Shown here: piece after piece, positions 1 through 6,846 of the stretch
How the letters are laid out: each line of letters begins with the position of its first letter
Position numbering within the stretch: position 1 is the first letter of the stretch
DNA from: Clostridia bacterium
GTDB taxonomy: Bacteria > Bacillota > Clostridia > Oscillospirales > CAG-272
NCBI GenBank assembly: GCA_017395715.1
Contig: JAFQNZ010000090.1
Span: 1-16,232 of the forward strand
Direction: 5' to 3'
Length of the DNA stretch: 16,232 nt
Translations under genes and position numbers: made by a program
The notes under the pieces: model-generated
Databases searched by the model: none
What the model was told of the DNA's origin: nothing
The model's input: only the letters and a program-made list of their open reading frames with translations

Positions 1-1447
1 CAGGCTTTTCGAGCGTCATCAGCACTTGTCTGCCGTACACGATCACGTTTTTGGCAAAGCGGATATCGCGAATCTGCGGCAGGATGAGTTCGGGGGAGAG
101 TGTGATATCTTCCATGATCTCATCAAAAATTGACGCGGTGTAAGAGGACATGATATTCAGCCGCCAGTCGCCGTGCAGAACAAGTCCCGCTTCCATGGCG
201 AGCGCAATATGCCCCACGTTGCCCACAAGCGCGTGAGATGCGCCGTTTTTCATAGCGGTTTTGAGTTTAGAAAGTACACCTTCCCTCTCGCTGTCAAAGA
301 TCACGGGCGGAAGCACAACGCCGTTTGCCGCGCCTTTGGTGAAAACATCCAGCGGGAGATAGGCGATCTCAACTCCTCGCGCTTTGTAGTCGGCAGGGAG
401 GCAGGCAGGATTGTAAAAACGCGCCGAGGATACCGCTTTTCCCTTTTTGCCGATCGGCGCTTTGTCGAGCATCACTTTGTTCGTTCTTTCGGGAATCACG
501 ATCGGCTCGCGATCGTTTTGGTATGCCCCGTCCTGCTTTTCGGCACGTCGCGTTGCGGCAAGGTCGCGCTCGGTGCGAATGCCAAGCATAGAAGGGGTGA
601 TTTGTTTTTCAAAATAACCGTCAGTAAAGCCCGAACGGGAGAAAATTTCGGCAAGAGATGCCATTTCGTCCTTGGTGGCGTTGCGCCCTTCGTCAAGGAG
701 TCTGCGGAAGATACGCACCACTCTGCCCACGTAATCGGGGCTCTTCATGCGCCCTTCGATTTTAAGCGAAGCAACGCCCATCTCCACAAGCTCGGTGATA
801 TGCTCGGCAAGAGAAAGATCCTTGAGGCTCAAAGGATACTTGCCGTTATACATCATGCGGCAGGGCTGCGCGCATTCGCCGCGGTTGCCGCTTCTGCCGC
901 CGAGAAAGGACGAAAACAGACATTGTCCCGACTGCGACACGCAGAGCGCGCCGTGTACAAAGGCTTCGATTTCAACAGGCGATTTCTCGCAAATCGTGCG
1001 AAGATTGTGTTTGTCAAGCTCTCTTGCCACCACCACGCGCGAAAAACCGAGGTCTTTGAGAAAACCTACCGCATCGACGTTATGCGCCGAGCATTGGGTG
1101 GAAGCGTGCAGGGGAAAATCGGGCAAGTTTTTGTGGATCTCTCTTGCAAGTCCAAGATCGGCAACGATCAAAGCGTCCACGCCCGCCTCGTACAAAAACT
1201 GTACTTGATTCAAAGCATCCTTCATCTGGCGGTCGGTGATGGCAGTATTCATGGTCACAAAAGCGTGAACGCCCTTTTCGTGGCAGTATGCAACAGCCCG
1301 TGCCACATCCTCGCGAGAGAAATTCTTTGCCATCATACGCGCGTTGAAAAGAGAGGTGCCGAAGTAAACCGCATCCGCGCCGTTTTCCACCGCCGCCACA
1401 AGCGCTTCATACGAGCCTGCCGGGGCAAGAAGTTCGATCTTTTTCAT
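1..1447 (-). CDS. U32 family peptidase-like protein (RlhA/TrhP-type RNA hydroxylation family), C-terminus cut by window edge
   Basis: The 482 visible residues begin MKKIELLAPAGSYEALVAAV, the classic U32 N-terminus (ELLAPAG). The family signature is clear around residues 160-197: EAFVHGALC, then SGQC and a GNRGECAQPCR stretch, giving Cys169, Cys176, Cys192 and Cys196. Despite the peptidase name, characterised members (E. coli TrhP/YegQ and RlhA/YdcP) act in prephenate-dependent hydroxylation of tRNA uridine or 23S rRNA cytidine. The visible length already exceeds TrhP, and the last residues (VYGRQVLMTLEKP) resemble the longer Clostridial/RlhA-like forms with an extra C-terminal domain, so RlhA-like is my preferred reading. 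The ATG at 1447 is preceded by AAAGGA. It lies 14 nt downstream of the yfbR stop, so the two genes are probably one operon. The stop codon is outside the window. Confidence 0.9.
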   Translation of the reverse strand, partial: MKKIELLAPAGSYEALVAAVENGADAVYFGTSLFNARMMAKNFSREDVARAVAYCHEKGVHAFVTMNTAITDRQMKDALNQVQFLYEAGVDALIVADLGLAREIHKNLPDFPLHASTQCSAHNVDAVGFLKDLGFSRVVVARELDKHNLRTICEKSPVEIEAFVHGALCVSQSGQCLFSSFLGGRSGNRGECAQPCRMMYNGKYPLSLKDLSLAEHITELVEMGVASLKIEGRMKSPDYVGRVVRIFRRLLDEGRNATKDEMASLAEIFSRSGFTDGYFEKQITPSMLGIRTERDLAATRRAEKQDGAYQNDREPIVIPERTNKVMLDKAPIGKKGKAVSSARFYNPACLPADYKARGVEIAYLPLDVFTKGAANGVVLPPVIFDSEREGVLSKLKTAMKNGASHALVGNVGHIALAMEAGLVLHGDWRLNIMSSYTASIFDEIMEDITLSPELILPQIRDIRFAKNVIVYGRQVLMTLEKP

Positions 1448-1461
1448 GGCAAATCCTTTCT

Positions 1462-2043
1462 TTACGACTGCATTTCGTCAAGGGTAAGCGAGAAGGCGGG
1501 CAGAAAATGCTTTACAAAATAGTCAGCTTCTAAAAGCTTCATATCCGAAAGCGACTTGAGAGTTGCGCTCTTGGCGGCAGAAAATTCGGGGTTTCCGCTC
1601 TTTTCTTCTTCAATGCACTTGATGAGCGCCGCCAGCTTATCCGCCGCTTTCACAAGGCGATGTAAGGGGTCATCATCCGAATCGAGCAGCGCGCTGTAAT
1701 CGGGGCGAAGCTCTTCGGGCAGGTGAGAAAGAAGCGTTTCTGCCGCGTTTTTTTCAATCATTTTGTAATTGTCGCGCATTTCGCTTGAAAAATACTTGAT
1801 CGGCGTGGGAAGATCCCCCGTATAGACCTCGCAGGTATCGTGAAAGAGCGCCAAAGTGACTGCGCGCTCGGTATCGTAACTTTTACCGAAATACTTGTTA
1901 CCGATGGTGCAAAGCGCGTGCGTCAAAATCGCCGTTTCCGAAGCGTGCTCGGCAAGCGATTCGTCGCGCGAGTTACGCATTAAACCCCAGCGCTTGATAT
2001 ATTTTTGTCTGAAAATCAAAGCATAAAAGCTGTTATTCATCAT
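1462..2043 (-). CDS. yfbR: YfbR-like HD-domain 5'-deoxynucleotidase
   Basis: 193 residues, close to the length of E. coli YfbR, and collinear with it as far as I recall. It has the N-terminal IKRWGLMRN segment (YfbR: INRWPLMRN), the HD-domain metal ligands His33, His68-Asp69 and Asp135, the catalytic-site Glu72 and Asp77 in a TGDLPTPIKYF motif, and a C-terminal FLPAFSLTLDE. YfbR is a soluble phosphohydrolase that removes phosphate from deoxyribonucleoside 5'-monophosphates. In E. coli it supports thymidylate supply through dCMP dephosphorylation when dCTP deaminase is missing. Two tandem ATGs are possible (2043 and 2040). GGGAG lies 4 nt from the first and 7 nt from the second, so 2040 may be the real start. 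It is divergent from thyX, another enzyme of the same pool, and is followed after 14 nt by the U32 gene. Confidence 0.93.
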   Translation of the reverse strand: MMNNSFYALIFRQKYIKRWGLMRNSRDESLAEHASETAILTHALCTIGNKYFGKSYDTERAVTLALFHDTCEVYTGDLPTPIKYFSSEMRDNYKMIEKNAAETLLSHLPEELRPDYSALLDSDDDPLHRLVKAADKLAALIKCIEEEKSGNPEFSAAKSATLKSLSDMKLLEADYFVKHFLPAFSLTLDEMQS

Positions 2044-2075
2044 GTTACTCCCAAACTGATATAGACATATACTTC

Positions 2076-2104
2076 ATTTTATCACCGAAACCTATCAAAG
2101 TCAA
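2076..2104 (-). promoter_or_regulatory. Sigma-A-type promoter for yfbR-U32
   Basis: On the minus strand, TTGACT (2099-2104) and TAAAAT (2076-2081) are separated by exactly 17 bp. A TGA just before the -10 gives an extended -10. It is the mirror image of the thyX promoter. The two -35 boxes are 10 bp apart. Confidence 0.75.
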
Positions 2105-2114
2105 GAAAAAAAGA

Positions 2115-2143
2115 TTGACTTTTGGGGCAGATTCGTGTAAAAT
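2115..2143 (+). promoter_or_regulatory. Sigma-A-type promoter for thyX
   Basis: TTGACT (2115-2120), a 17-bp spacer and TAAAAT (2138-2143). The predicted start is about 25 nt upstream of the thyX start codon, leaving a short leader with GAGGAG at 2162-2167 as ribosome site. Confidence 0.75.
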
Positions 2144-2173
2144 TGAGACAGTGAAAGATATGAGGAGTGCGTT

Positions 2174-2935
2174 ATGAACGTTGAACTGATTGCCTATACA
2201 CCCGAGCCTGAAAAAGTAGTGGCGGCAGCTGCCAAGCTTTGCTACGCCAAAAGCGATATCCAAGGTCTGTTTGATGCCTTGACACCCGAAAAAACAACCG
2301 CCTTCATTGAGCATCTTGCCTCGCTTGGCCACGAAAGCCCGATCGAGCACGTCAGCTTTACTTTCGGTATTGAAGGCGTTTCTCGCGCGCGTCTCGCACA
2401 GATCACGCGCCACCGTCTTGCCTCCTATTCGGTGCAGAGCCAAAGATATGTGGAAAAAGCAGGCTTTTCCTATATTATGCCGCCCGAGATCGCAGGCATT
2501 CCCGAAGCGGAAGCGCTTTTCCTTGAAGAAATGAAACATGATGCTGAAGTGTACGGCAAACTCCGCGACATTCTGCTGAAAAAGCACACCGCCGACAACA
2601 TCGCCGCAGGCATGAATGAAAAAGACGCCGCCTTTGCCGCAGGCAAAAAAGCCAATGAAGATGCAAGATTTGTGCTGCCAAACGCCTGCGACACCCGCAT
2701 CATTGTCACCATGAACGCAAGATCGCTGTATAACTTCTTCGGTCAGCGCTGTTGCCAAAGAGCACAGTGGGAAATTCGTGAGCTTGCCACCGAAATGCTC
2801 CGCCTTGTCAAGGAAGTTGCCCCCACGCTGTTTGCCAATGCCGGTCCGGGATGCGTGAAGGGCAAATGTCCCGAGGGCTCTTACTCTTGCGGAAAAGCCG
2901 CCGAAGTCCGCGCATTTTTCAAGAATCTCGGTTAA
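2174..2935 (+). CDS. thyX: Flavin-dependent thymidylate synthase ThyX
   Basis: 253 residues. ThyX converts dUMP to dTMP with methylenetetrahydrofolate as carbon donor and FAD/NADPH as reductant. The diagnostic ThyX motif RHRx7S is present at residues 79-89 (RHRLASYSVQS). The second conserved block, NARSLYNFFGQRCCQRAQWE (181-200), binds the nucleotide and flavin in the tetramer, and the EDARFVLP segment (162-169) precedes it. The C-terminal tail carries three cysteines (227, 232, 239) in a GPGCVKGKC...YSCGK context. I believe this is shared with other Clostridial ThyX proteins; its role is unknown to me. The ATG has GAGGAG 6 nt upstream. No thyA is seen nearby. It is divergent from yfbR and ends at a strong terminator. 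Confidence 0.97.
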   Translation: MNVELIAYTPEPEKVVAAAAKLCYAKSDIQGLFDALTPEKTTAFIEHLASLGHESPIEHVSFTFGIEGVSRARLAQITRHRLASYSVQSQRYVEKAGFSYIMPPEIAGIPEAEALFLEEMKHDAEVYGKLRDILLKKHTADNIAAGMNEKDAAFAAGKKANEDARFVLPNACDTRIIVTMNARSLYNFFGQRCCQRAQWEIRELATEMLRLVKEVAPTLFANAGPGCVKGKCPEGSYSCGKAAEVRAFFKNLG

Positions 2936-2948
2936 ATTTTTAATCTTC

Positions 2949-2980
2949 AAAAACGGAGTTCCGCACGGAACTCCGTTTTT
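2949..2980. terminator. Intrinsic terminator after thyX
   Basis: A perfect 14-bp stem (2949-2962 with 2967-2980; core ACGGAGTTCC/GGAACTCCGT) with a 4-nt GCAC loop. It is flanked by A5 and T5 runs, so it could work in both directions. Only the plus-strand thyX transcript needs it. Confidence 0.85.
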
Positions 2981-3000
2981 CATTTCGCATTTCGCATTTA
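2981..3000. repeat. Short tandem repeat CATTTCG, about 2.9 copies
   Basis: CATTTCG at 2981-2987 and 2988-2994, then CATTTA at 2995-3000. It sits directly on the thyX terminator and may be the edge of a decayed intergenic repeat. Confidence 0.4.
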
Positions 3001-3018
3001 TTTTCCTCTCTGCCCGAT

Positions 3019-3052
3019 TCCGACAGATTGTGATATTTTCTTTTGTTACAAT
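3019..3052 (+). promoter_or_regulatory. Candidate spoIIE promoter with possible Spo0A box
   Basis: TGTTACAAT (-10 TACAAT at 3047-3052 preceded by TGT) reads as an extended -10. No good -35 exists at 16-18 bp. Instead TCCGACA (3019-3025), the reverse complement of TGTCGGA, is one base off the Spo0A box TGTCGAA and lies where an activator would sit over the -35 region. This is a pattern reading only. Confidence 0.4.
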
Positions 3053-3087
3053 ATAGGACAACCAGACAAAAGAAAGGAACATTTATC

Positions 3088-5451
3088 ATGGAGGACAAAC
3101 AAACCATACTCACAAAAGCCAAAACGGCAAGCGCCAAAATATCCTATTACTCGCGTATTCTCGTCGGGCGCGAGATCGACGGCGAGGCGGAACGCTTCCT
3201 TTGCAAAAAACTGCGCCGCCGTCTCTTTTTTGTTCTGCTTTATTTCGCGCTTTCCCTGTTATTCGGCTTAACACAGCTCCTTTTTGCCGCCACACCCTTG
3301 GGTCTTGCACTCTTCTCTGCCACCACAGGCGTGGGAGCGATCGCTTCGCTCTTTGGGCTTTTGCTTGCGGCGGCATTTTCACCCCACCCCATCATCGCAC
3401 TGCTCATCCCGCTGCTTGGCTGTGTGCTTCGTCTTCTCGTCAGCCACACCCTGCCGCAAAAAGGCTATTTCCATGAAAGCATCTCCTTGCGTGTGGCAAT
3501 TTCCGCCGTACTCGGCTTTCTCTTCGCCTTTGCTTCTTCCGCCATGGCAAAGTTTTCCATGGAAAGCGTGTATGCGCTTGTTTTCATGACGATCATGACA
3601 CCGCTCATCACCCGTGTGTTTGCCTTTGCCACAGATAACAGCAAAGATTCGATCTTCCATGAGCCTGCGCGTCTTGCCATTCTCTTCTTCCTTGTGTATG
3701 CGCTGAACATACACGGTGCATTCGGTTTTTCGCTCGGCATCATTGCCGCCTTTTTCATCACCCTTTCGGTCGCCATCACCAACGGCGCGCTCCGCGCCAC
3801 GCTTGTGGGGGTCATCACAGGTCTTGCCTGCGGTCTGCCATATGCACCGATCTTTGCGGTAGCAGGGCTTTGCACAGGTCTTTGCGCCAATCTCAGCATC
3901 ACCTATTCCGCCCTTGCCTCCCTTGCCCTTGCGGCGGTGATGAATCTCTATCTCAACAGCGCAAGCAATATGCTTGCCTTTACGGGAGACCTCTTTTTTG
4001 CCATCTTGCTCTTTCTGCCGCTTGCCCACGCGGGGCTGATTCCGCAGATCGCCTTTTTTGCCGACGAGCCTGCTGAACTTCCCGAAATGAAATACGTGGA
4101 CGACGTGAAAAAGAAGTACCGCAAGAACCGCCTGCGCGCCCTTTCGCAAGCGTTTGAGGATCTTTCCGACATCTTCCTTGAGCTTTCCGAAAAAAGCCGC
4201 AAACCGGGAAACTATGAAATCCACGAAGCGGGAGACGAGGTCTTTTCGCACTACTGCAAAAAATGCACCCTCAACCACATCTGTTGGCAACGCGAGTACA
4301 ACGAAACGAGCGAAGCGCTCGATAAGGTGTATGAAAAGGTGCAAAAAGGCGAGCCGGCACTGACAGAAGACCTGCCCGAAGCGTTCGGCACGCGCTGTCG
4401 GCAGATGGAAAAAATTTTAAGAGACATCAACAACGCCGCCGCAGACCTTGTAGAAAAGGCAGTGCGGCGCGACAAAACCGAACTGTTTGCCTTGGATTAT
4501 GAAGCCATGGCAGAGCTTCTCGCCGAAACGGCAGGCGACAATGAAGATGAATTTGAAGCGGACAAGCCGCTTTGCCGCAAAGCCTCGGCGGCGCTCAAGG
4601 AGCTTGGCATTTCCGCCATCGGCTATTCGGCTTGGGGCGCACGCCGCAAAACCATCTTAGCCTCAGGCGTGGAGATCGCTTCGCTTTCAGCAAGCGCGCA
4701 CGAGATCAAAACAGCGCTCGAAAAAGCCACAGGACTGCTTCTCACCGAGCCGCATTTTGATTTCAACGGCGATTTTGTTACCATGCGCGTGGATTCCTTG
4801 CCCGCCATTTCCGCCGAAGTGGCAAGCGCCTTTTGCGCCAAGGAGCAGGAAGGCGTCAGCGGCGATTCCCTCTCAGTCTTCGACGGACCCTGCAACAACC
4901 GTTTTCTTCTTTCGTGCGACGGCATGGGAAGCGGCAAGACTGCCGCCGTCACCGCCCGCATTTCCACCGTATTCCTTGAAAAGATGCTGTCGGCAGGCAA
5001 CAAAAAAGGGGTGGTACTCAAAATGCTTTCGAATTTCCTGCGCTCCAAGAGCGAGGAATGCCATTCCACCGCCGACCTTGTGGAGCTTGATTTTCTCTCC
5101 TCGCGCGCGCTTTTCACCAAATGCGGCGCCGCACCCTCGTTTGTTCTGCACAACGGCAACCTCTTCCGTGTGGACTGCCGTTCCGTGCCGATCGGCATCA
5201 CGCGCGAGATCGACACCGAGGAGATCGAAACACCCATCCACGCAGGCGATCTGATCATCATGATGAGCGACGGCATCATCCCCACCGAAGAGGACATTTT
5301 CCGCTTAACCGAAACCTTAACCGACAGTGCTTCGCTTTCTCCAAAGGAAATTGCGGATAAAATCCTCTCTCTTGCCACACAAAAGGACAGCGCCGAAAAA
5401 CAAAATCCCGACGATTGCAGCGTGCTGGTTGCGCGTATTACTGCAGCTTAA
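3088..5451 (+). CDS. spoIIE: Stage II sporulation protein E (PP2C-type serine phosphatase)
   Basis: 787 residues from the ATG at 3088, which has AAAGGA 9 nt upstream; a TTG 45 nt earlier is in frame but has no ribosome site. The SpoIIE layout is complete. There is a polytopic N-terminal region with about ten hydrophobic segments (roughly residues 45-325), then a charged regulatory region containing a Cys390-x2-Cys393-x5-Cys399-Trp cluster (CKKCTLNHICW), then a C-terminal PP2C phosphatase domain from about 590. Metal-site motifs are SGDS (591-594), DGMGSG (Asp611), MMSDGI (Asp728) and the late DD pair (775-776). In sporulating Bacillota the protein sits at the polar septum and dephosphorylates SpoIIAA-P to release sigma-F in the forespore. 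Its presence suggests the organism, or a recent ancestor, sporulates. It has its own promoter and no operon partner here. Confidence 0.95.
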   Translation: MEDKQTILTKAKTASAKISYYSRILVGREIDGEAERFLCKKLRRRLFFVLLYFALSLLFGLTQLLFAATPLGLALFSATTGVGAIASLFGLLLAAAFSPHPIIALLIPLLGCVLRLLVSHTLPQKGYFHESISLRVAISAVLGFLFAFASSAMAKFSMESVYALVFMTIMTPLITRVFAFATDNSKDSIFHEPARLAILFFLVYALNIHGAFGFSLGIIAAFFITLSVAITNGALRATLVGVITGLACGLPYAPIFAVAGLCTGLCANLSITYSALASLALAAVMNLYLNSASNMLAFTGDLFFAILLFLPLAHAGLIPQIAFFADEPAELPEMKYVDDVKKKYRKNRLRALSQAFEDLSDIFLELSEKSRKPGNYEIHEAGDEVFSHYCKKCTLNHICWQREYNETSEALDKVYEKVQKGEPALTEDLPEAFGTRCRQMEKILRDINNAAADLVEKAVRRDKTELFALDYEAMAELLAETAGDNEDEFEADKPLCRKASAALKELGISAIGYSAWGARRKTILASGVEIASLSASAHEIKTALEKATGLLLTEPHFDFNGDFVTMRVDSLPAISAEVASAFCAKEQEGVSGDSLSVFDGPCNNRFLLSCDGMGSGKTAAVTARISTVFLEKMLSAGNKKGVVLKMLSNFLRSKSEECHSTADLVELDFLSSRALFTKCGAAPSFVLHNGNLFRVDCRSVPIGITREIDTEEIETPIHAGDLIIMMSDGIIPTEEDIFRLTETLTDSASLSPKEIADKILSLATQKDSAEKQNPDDCSVLVARITAA

Positions 5452-5544
5452 TTCTGCATTCTACAAACAATGAATTACCTTTAATTAAGCCTTGATGATG
5501 TAGTACTTTGTTAATTCTAAAACTTGACCAACACCCCCTCCGCG

Positions 5545-5643
5545 TGTCATCTTGAGCGAAGTCCCGCCCGAGATCCCAAGCCCTATGCTTACGCTTCGGG
5601 TTCGACTCCGCTTCGCTCCGCTCAGGATGACAGCGGGCGGGAC
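5545..5643. repeat. Composite inverted-repeat (REP-like) element
   Basis: TGTCATCTTGAGCG (5545-5558) and CGCTCAGGATGACA (5619-5632) are inverted copies with one mismatch. GTCCCGCCC (5561-5569) and GGGCGGGAC (5635-5643) are perfect inverted copies. The second pair is offset, so both pairs cannot form one simple hairpin; two head-to-head copies of a repeat unit are the simpler reading. The TGTCATC...GAGCGAAG type is common between genes in gut Clostridia. Confidence 0.65.
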
Positions 5644-5662
5644 GCAGTCGAAATCCGTAGGA

Positions 5663-5680
5663 CAAACGGCTTGCCGTTTG
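5663..5680. repeat. Short perfect palindrome
   Basis: CAAACGGC, TT, GCCGTTTG: an 8-bp stem with a 2-nt centre. It is followed by GGATCTCG (5680-5687), an inverted copy of CGAGATCC at 5569-5576, so it belongs to the same composite repeat region. Confidence 0.5.
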
Positions 5681-5722
5681 GATCTCGCGGAAATCATTTA
5701 TATAAAATTTTAGTGTTAACAA

Positions 5723-5746
5723 GGGGCGCACACACAGGTGCGCCCC
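5723..5746. repeat. GGGGCGCAC palindromic repeat
   Basis: GGGGCGCAC (5723-5731) and GTGCGCCCC (5738-5746) form a perfect 9-bp stem with a 6-nt loop, followed by TACA. It resembles the TGTAGGGGCG... repeats scattered through gut Clostridia genomes. Confidence 0.55.
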
Positions 5747-5785
5747 TACACAATCAAATACCGTTTCAGTAAAAATCCCACACGC

Positions 5786-5813
5786 AAAAAGCCACCCCGC
5801 AGGGTGGCTTTTT
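5786..5813. terminator. Intrinsic terminator for the tautomerase gene (bidirectional form)
   Basis: Stem GCCACCC/GGGTGGC with a CGCA loop, extended by A5 on the left and T5 on the right, giving a 12-bp arm. It lies 4 nt past the minus-strand tautomerase stop. It could also stop plus-strand read-through from spoIIE. Confidence 0.85.
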
Positions 5814-5817
5814 GTGA

Positions 5818-6159
5818 TTAAAAATTGCTTCCGTTCCAACCCCAATGGGTGAATTCGGTGTATTTGGTGTAGATGCGGTCAGCGGGAACCGAGAGTTTTT
5901 CAGAGAGCAGATTGGTCATCACGGCGGTCATTTTGTCATACACCGCATCAGACACCGAGCCGAGAAGCTCAACTGAACAAAGCGCGCAAGGGGCGTCACT
6001 GCCCTGGAAATACATACTCTTATTCCCTTCCAGCACCACCATCAGCCAGCGCTCAGTCTTGCCGGGGATGGTCTCGATGGCTTTGCCGAGGGCTTCTTTG
6101 ATCTCGGTTCTTTTATCGGGAGTCAGTGTGATATTGGTTTGTACATGAATGTTTGGCAT
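5818..6159 (-). CDS. MIF-like tautomerase (phenylpyruvate/dopachrome tautomerase family)
   Basis: 113 residues, the size of mammalian macrophage migration inhibitory factor. It begins MPNIHV, so Pro2 becomes the N-terminal catalytic proline after Met removal. The PCALCS motif (57-62; Cys58 and Cys61) matches MIF's CALC redox-type motif, and the end HWGWNGSNF matches MIF's NVGWNNSTFA. A Lys near the active site (Lys34) is plausible. The MIF active-site Asn of the VYINY segment appears as Lys99 in IYTKY. The family forms trimers and catalyses keto-enol tautomerisation of phenylpyruvate and similar substrates; the natural bacterial substrate is not known. The ATG at 6159 has a near-perfect TAAGGAGGT ribosome site 5 nt upstream. 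It is a single gene, divergent from the lipoprotein, ending at a strong hairpin. Confidence 0.92.
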   Translation of the reverse strand: MPNIHVQTNITLTPDKRTEIKEALGKAIETIPGKTERWLMVVLEGNKSMYFQGSDAPCALCSVELLGSVSDAVYDKMTAVMTNLLSEKLSVPADRIYTKYTEFTHWGWNGSNF

Positions 6160-6201
6160 AGGTAACCTCCTTAACGAAAAATCATTATGTTATTTTTTAA
6201 T

Positions 6202-6218
6202 ATCGGCTTGACACCGAT
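6202..6218. promoter_or_regulatory. Inverted repeat around the -35 box (possible operator)
   Basis: ATCGG (6202-6206) and CCGAT (6214-6218) flank the TTGACA of the lipoprotein promoter with a 7-nt centre. The short arms could be chance. Confidence 0.3.
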
Positions 6219-6235
6219 TTTATTTGTGATATAAT
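6208..6235 (+). promoter_or_regulatory. Consensus sigma-A promoter of the lipoprotein gene
   Basis: TTGACA (6208-6213), a 16-bp spacer, and TATAAT (6230-6235) preceded by TGA, giving an extended -10. All twelve hexamer bases match consensus, so strong constitutive expression is expected unless repressed. Confidence 0.85.
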
Positions 6236-6263
6236 GGATAAAAATAAAACTTAGGAGAAATGT

Positions 6264-6836
6264 ATGAAAAAGATTATTGTAACGCTTGCTGTTCTGCTTC
6301 TTCTCGTGGCATCTCTTGCCGTGATGACAGCTTGCGGCGGCACAACAGAAACCACAGCGGCTACCACAACCACCGAAGCGCCCGTTACCACCGAGGCTCC
6401 CCTTCCCGAAGGTTACACCCTTTATGATAACGGCGACATCTCTTTTGCTTATCCCGAAGGCTTTGTGAAGCAGGATGGCAGCACCGTCATTCTTGCCGAC
6501 ATGACAACCGGCAACAACATTACCGTTGTGTATGAAGCGAAGACCGATATGTATGAAACCCTCGATAACAACGGCTACAAGACAATGTTCAAGCCTATTT
6601 TTGAAGCCATGGATATGACGGTTACAAACTATGCCGTCGAACAGATCGCAAAGAACGCAACCGGCATTTCGCTCACCAAGATCACACACACCGCATCCAC
6701 GCAGGGCAAAACGATGGAGCAGACCATGCTCATCACCACGGTAGGCAACAAAACCTATACGGTAACCGTTACCGAAGTTGTCCACAATGACGCATTTGTC
6801 AACAACGTGCTGAACAGCCTCGGCTTATCGAAATAA
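6264..6836 (+). CDS. Predicted lipoprotein with Thr-rich linker and PsbP/DcrB-like domain
   Basis: 190 residues. A lipoprotein signal peptide is clear: MKK, a hydrophobic stretch (4-20) and a lipobox ending in TAC with Cys24. A low-complexity Thr/Ala/Glu linker (about 27-46) then separates the membrane anchor from a folded domain. That domain (about 50-190) opens with YDNGDISFAYPEGF and has regularly alternating beta-type segments, reminiscent of PsbP/DcrB-like small lipoproteins. I do not recognise the exact family and cannot name a ligand. It should sit on the outer face of the cytoplasmic membrane. AGGAG lies 6 nt before the ATG. It is monocistronic, with a consensus promoter and its own terminator, which suggests high expression. 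Confidence 0.85.
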   Translation: MKKIIVTLAVLLLLVASLAVMTACGGTTETTAATTTTEAPVTTEAPLPEGYTLYDNGDISFAYPEGFVKQDGSTVILADMTTGNNITVVYEAKTDMYETLDNNGYKTMFKPIFEAMDMTVTNYAVEQIAKNATGISLTKITHTASTQGKTMEQTMLITTVGNKTYTVTVTEVVHNDAFVNNVLNSLGLSK

Positions 6837-6846
6837 AAAATGCTTT

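Larger units (their letters stand above)
5452..5817. other. Gene-free stretch between spoIIE and the tautomerase gene
   Basis: These 366 bp hold no convincing gene. The first ~90 bp are AT-rich and featureless. From 5545 to 5746 there are several inverted-repeat elements, listed separately, and a terminator ends the stretch. Short open frames through it (for example 5524-5772) are repeat-derived. Confidence 0.7.

Noticed and set aside
173..1522. 449-codon open frame on the plus strand
   Set aside because: Antisense to the U32 gene, whose minus-strand product has a full family signature. The plus frame has no recognisable domain and runs into yfbR.
2045..3082. 345-codon minus-strand frame
   Set aside because: Antisense to thyX and crosses the thyX terminator and both divergent promoters.
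3043..3087. TTG start extending SpoIIE by 15 residues
   Set aside because: It overlaps the predicted -10 box and has no Shine-Dalgarno sequence; the ATG at 3088 has AAAGGA.
5524..5772. 82-codon plus-strand frame (MTNTPSACHLERSP...)
   Set aside because: Translation of the REP-like repeats; this kind of CHLERS peptide is a common false gene call. No ribosome site.
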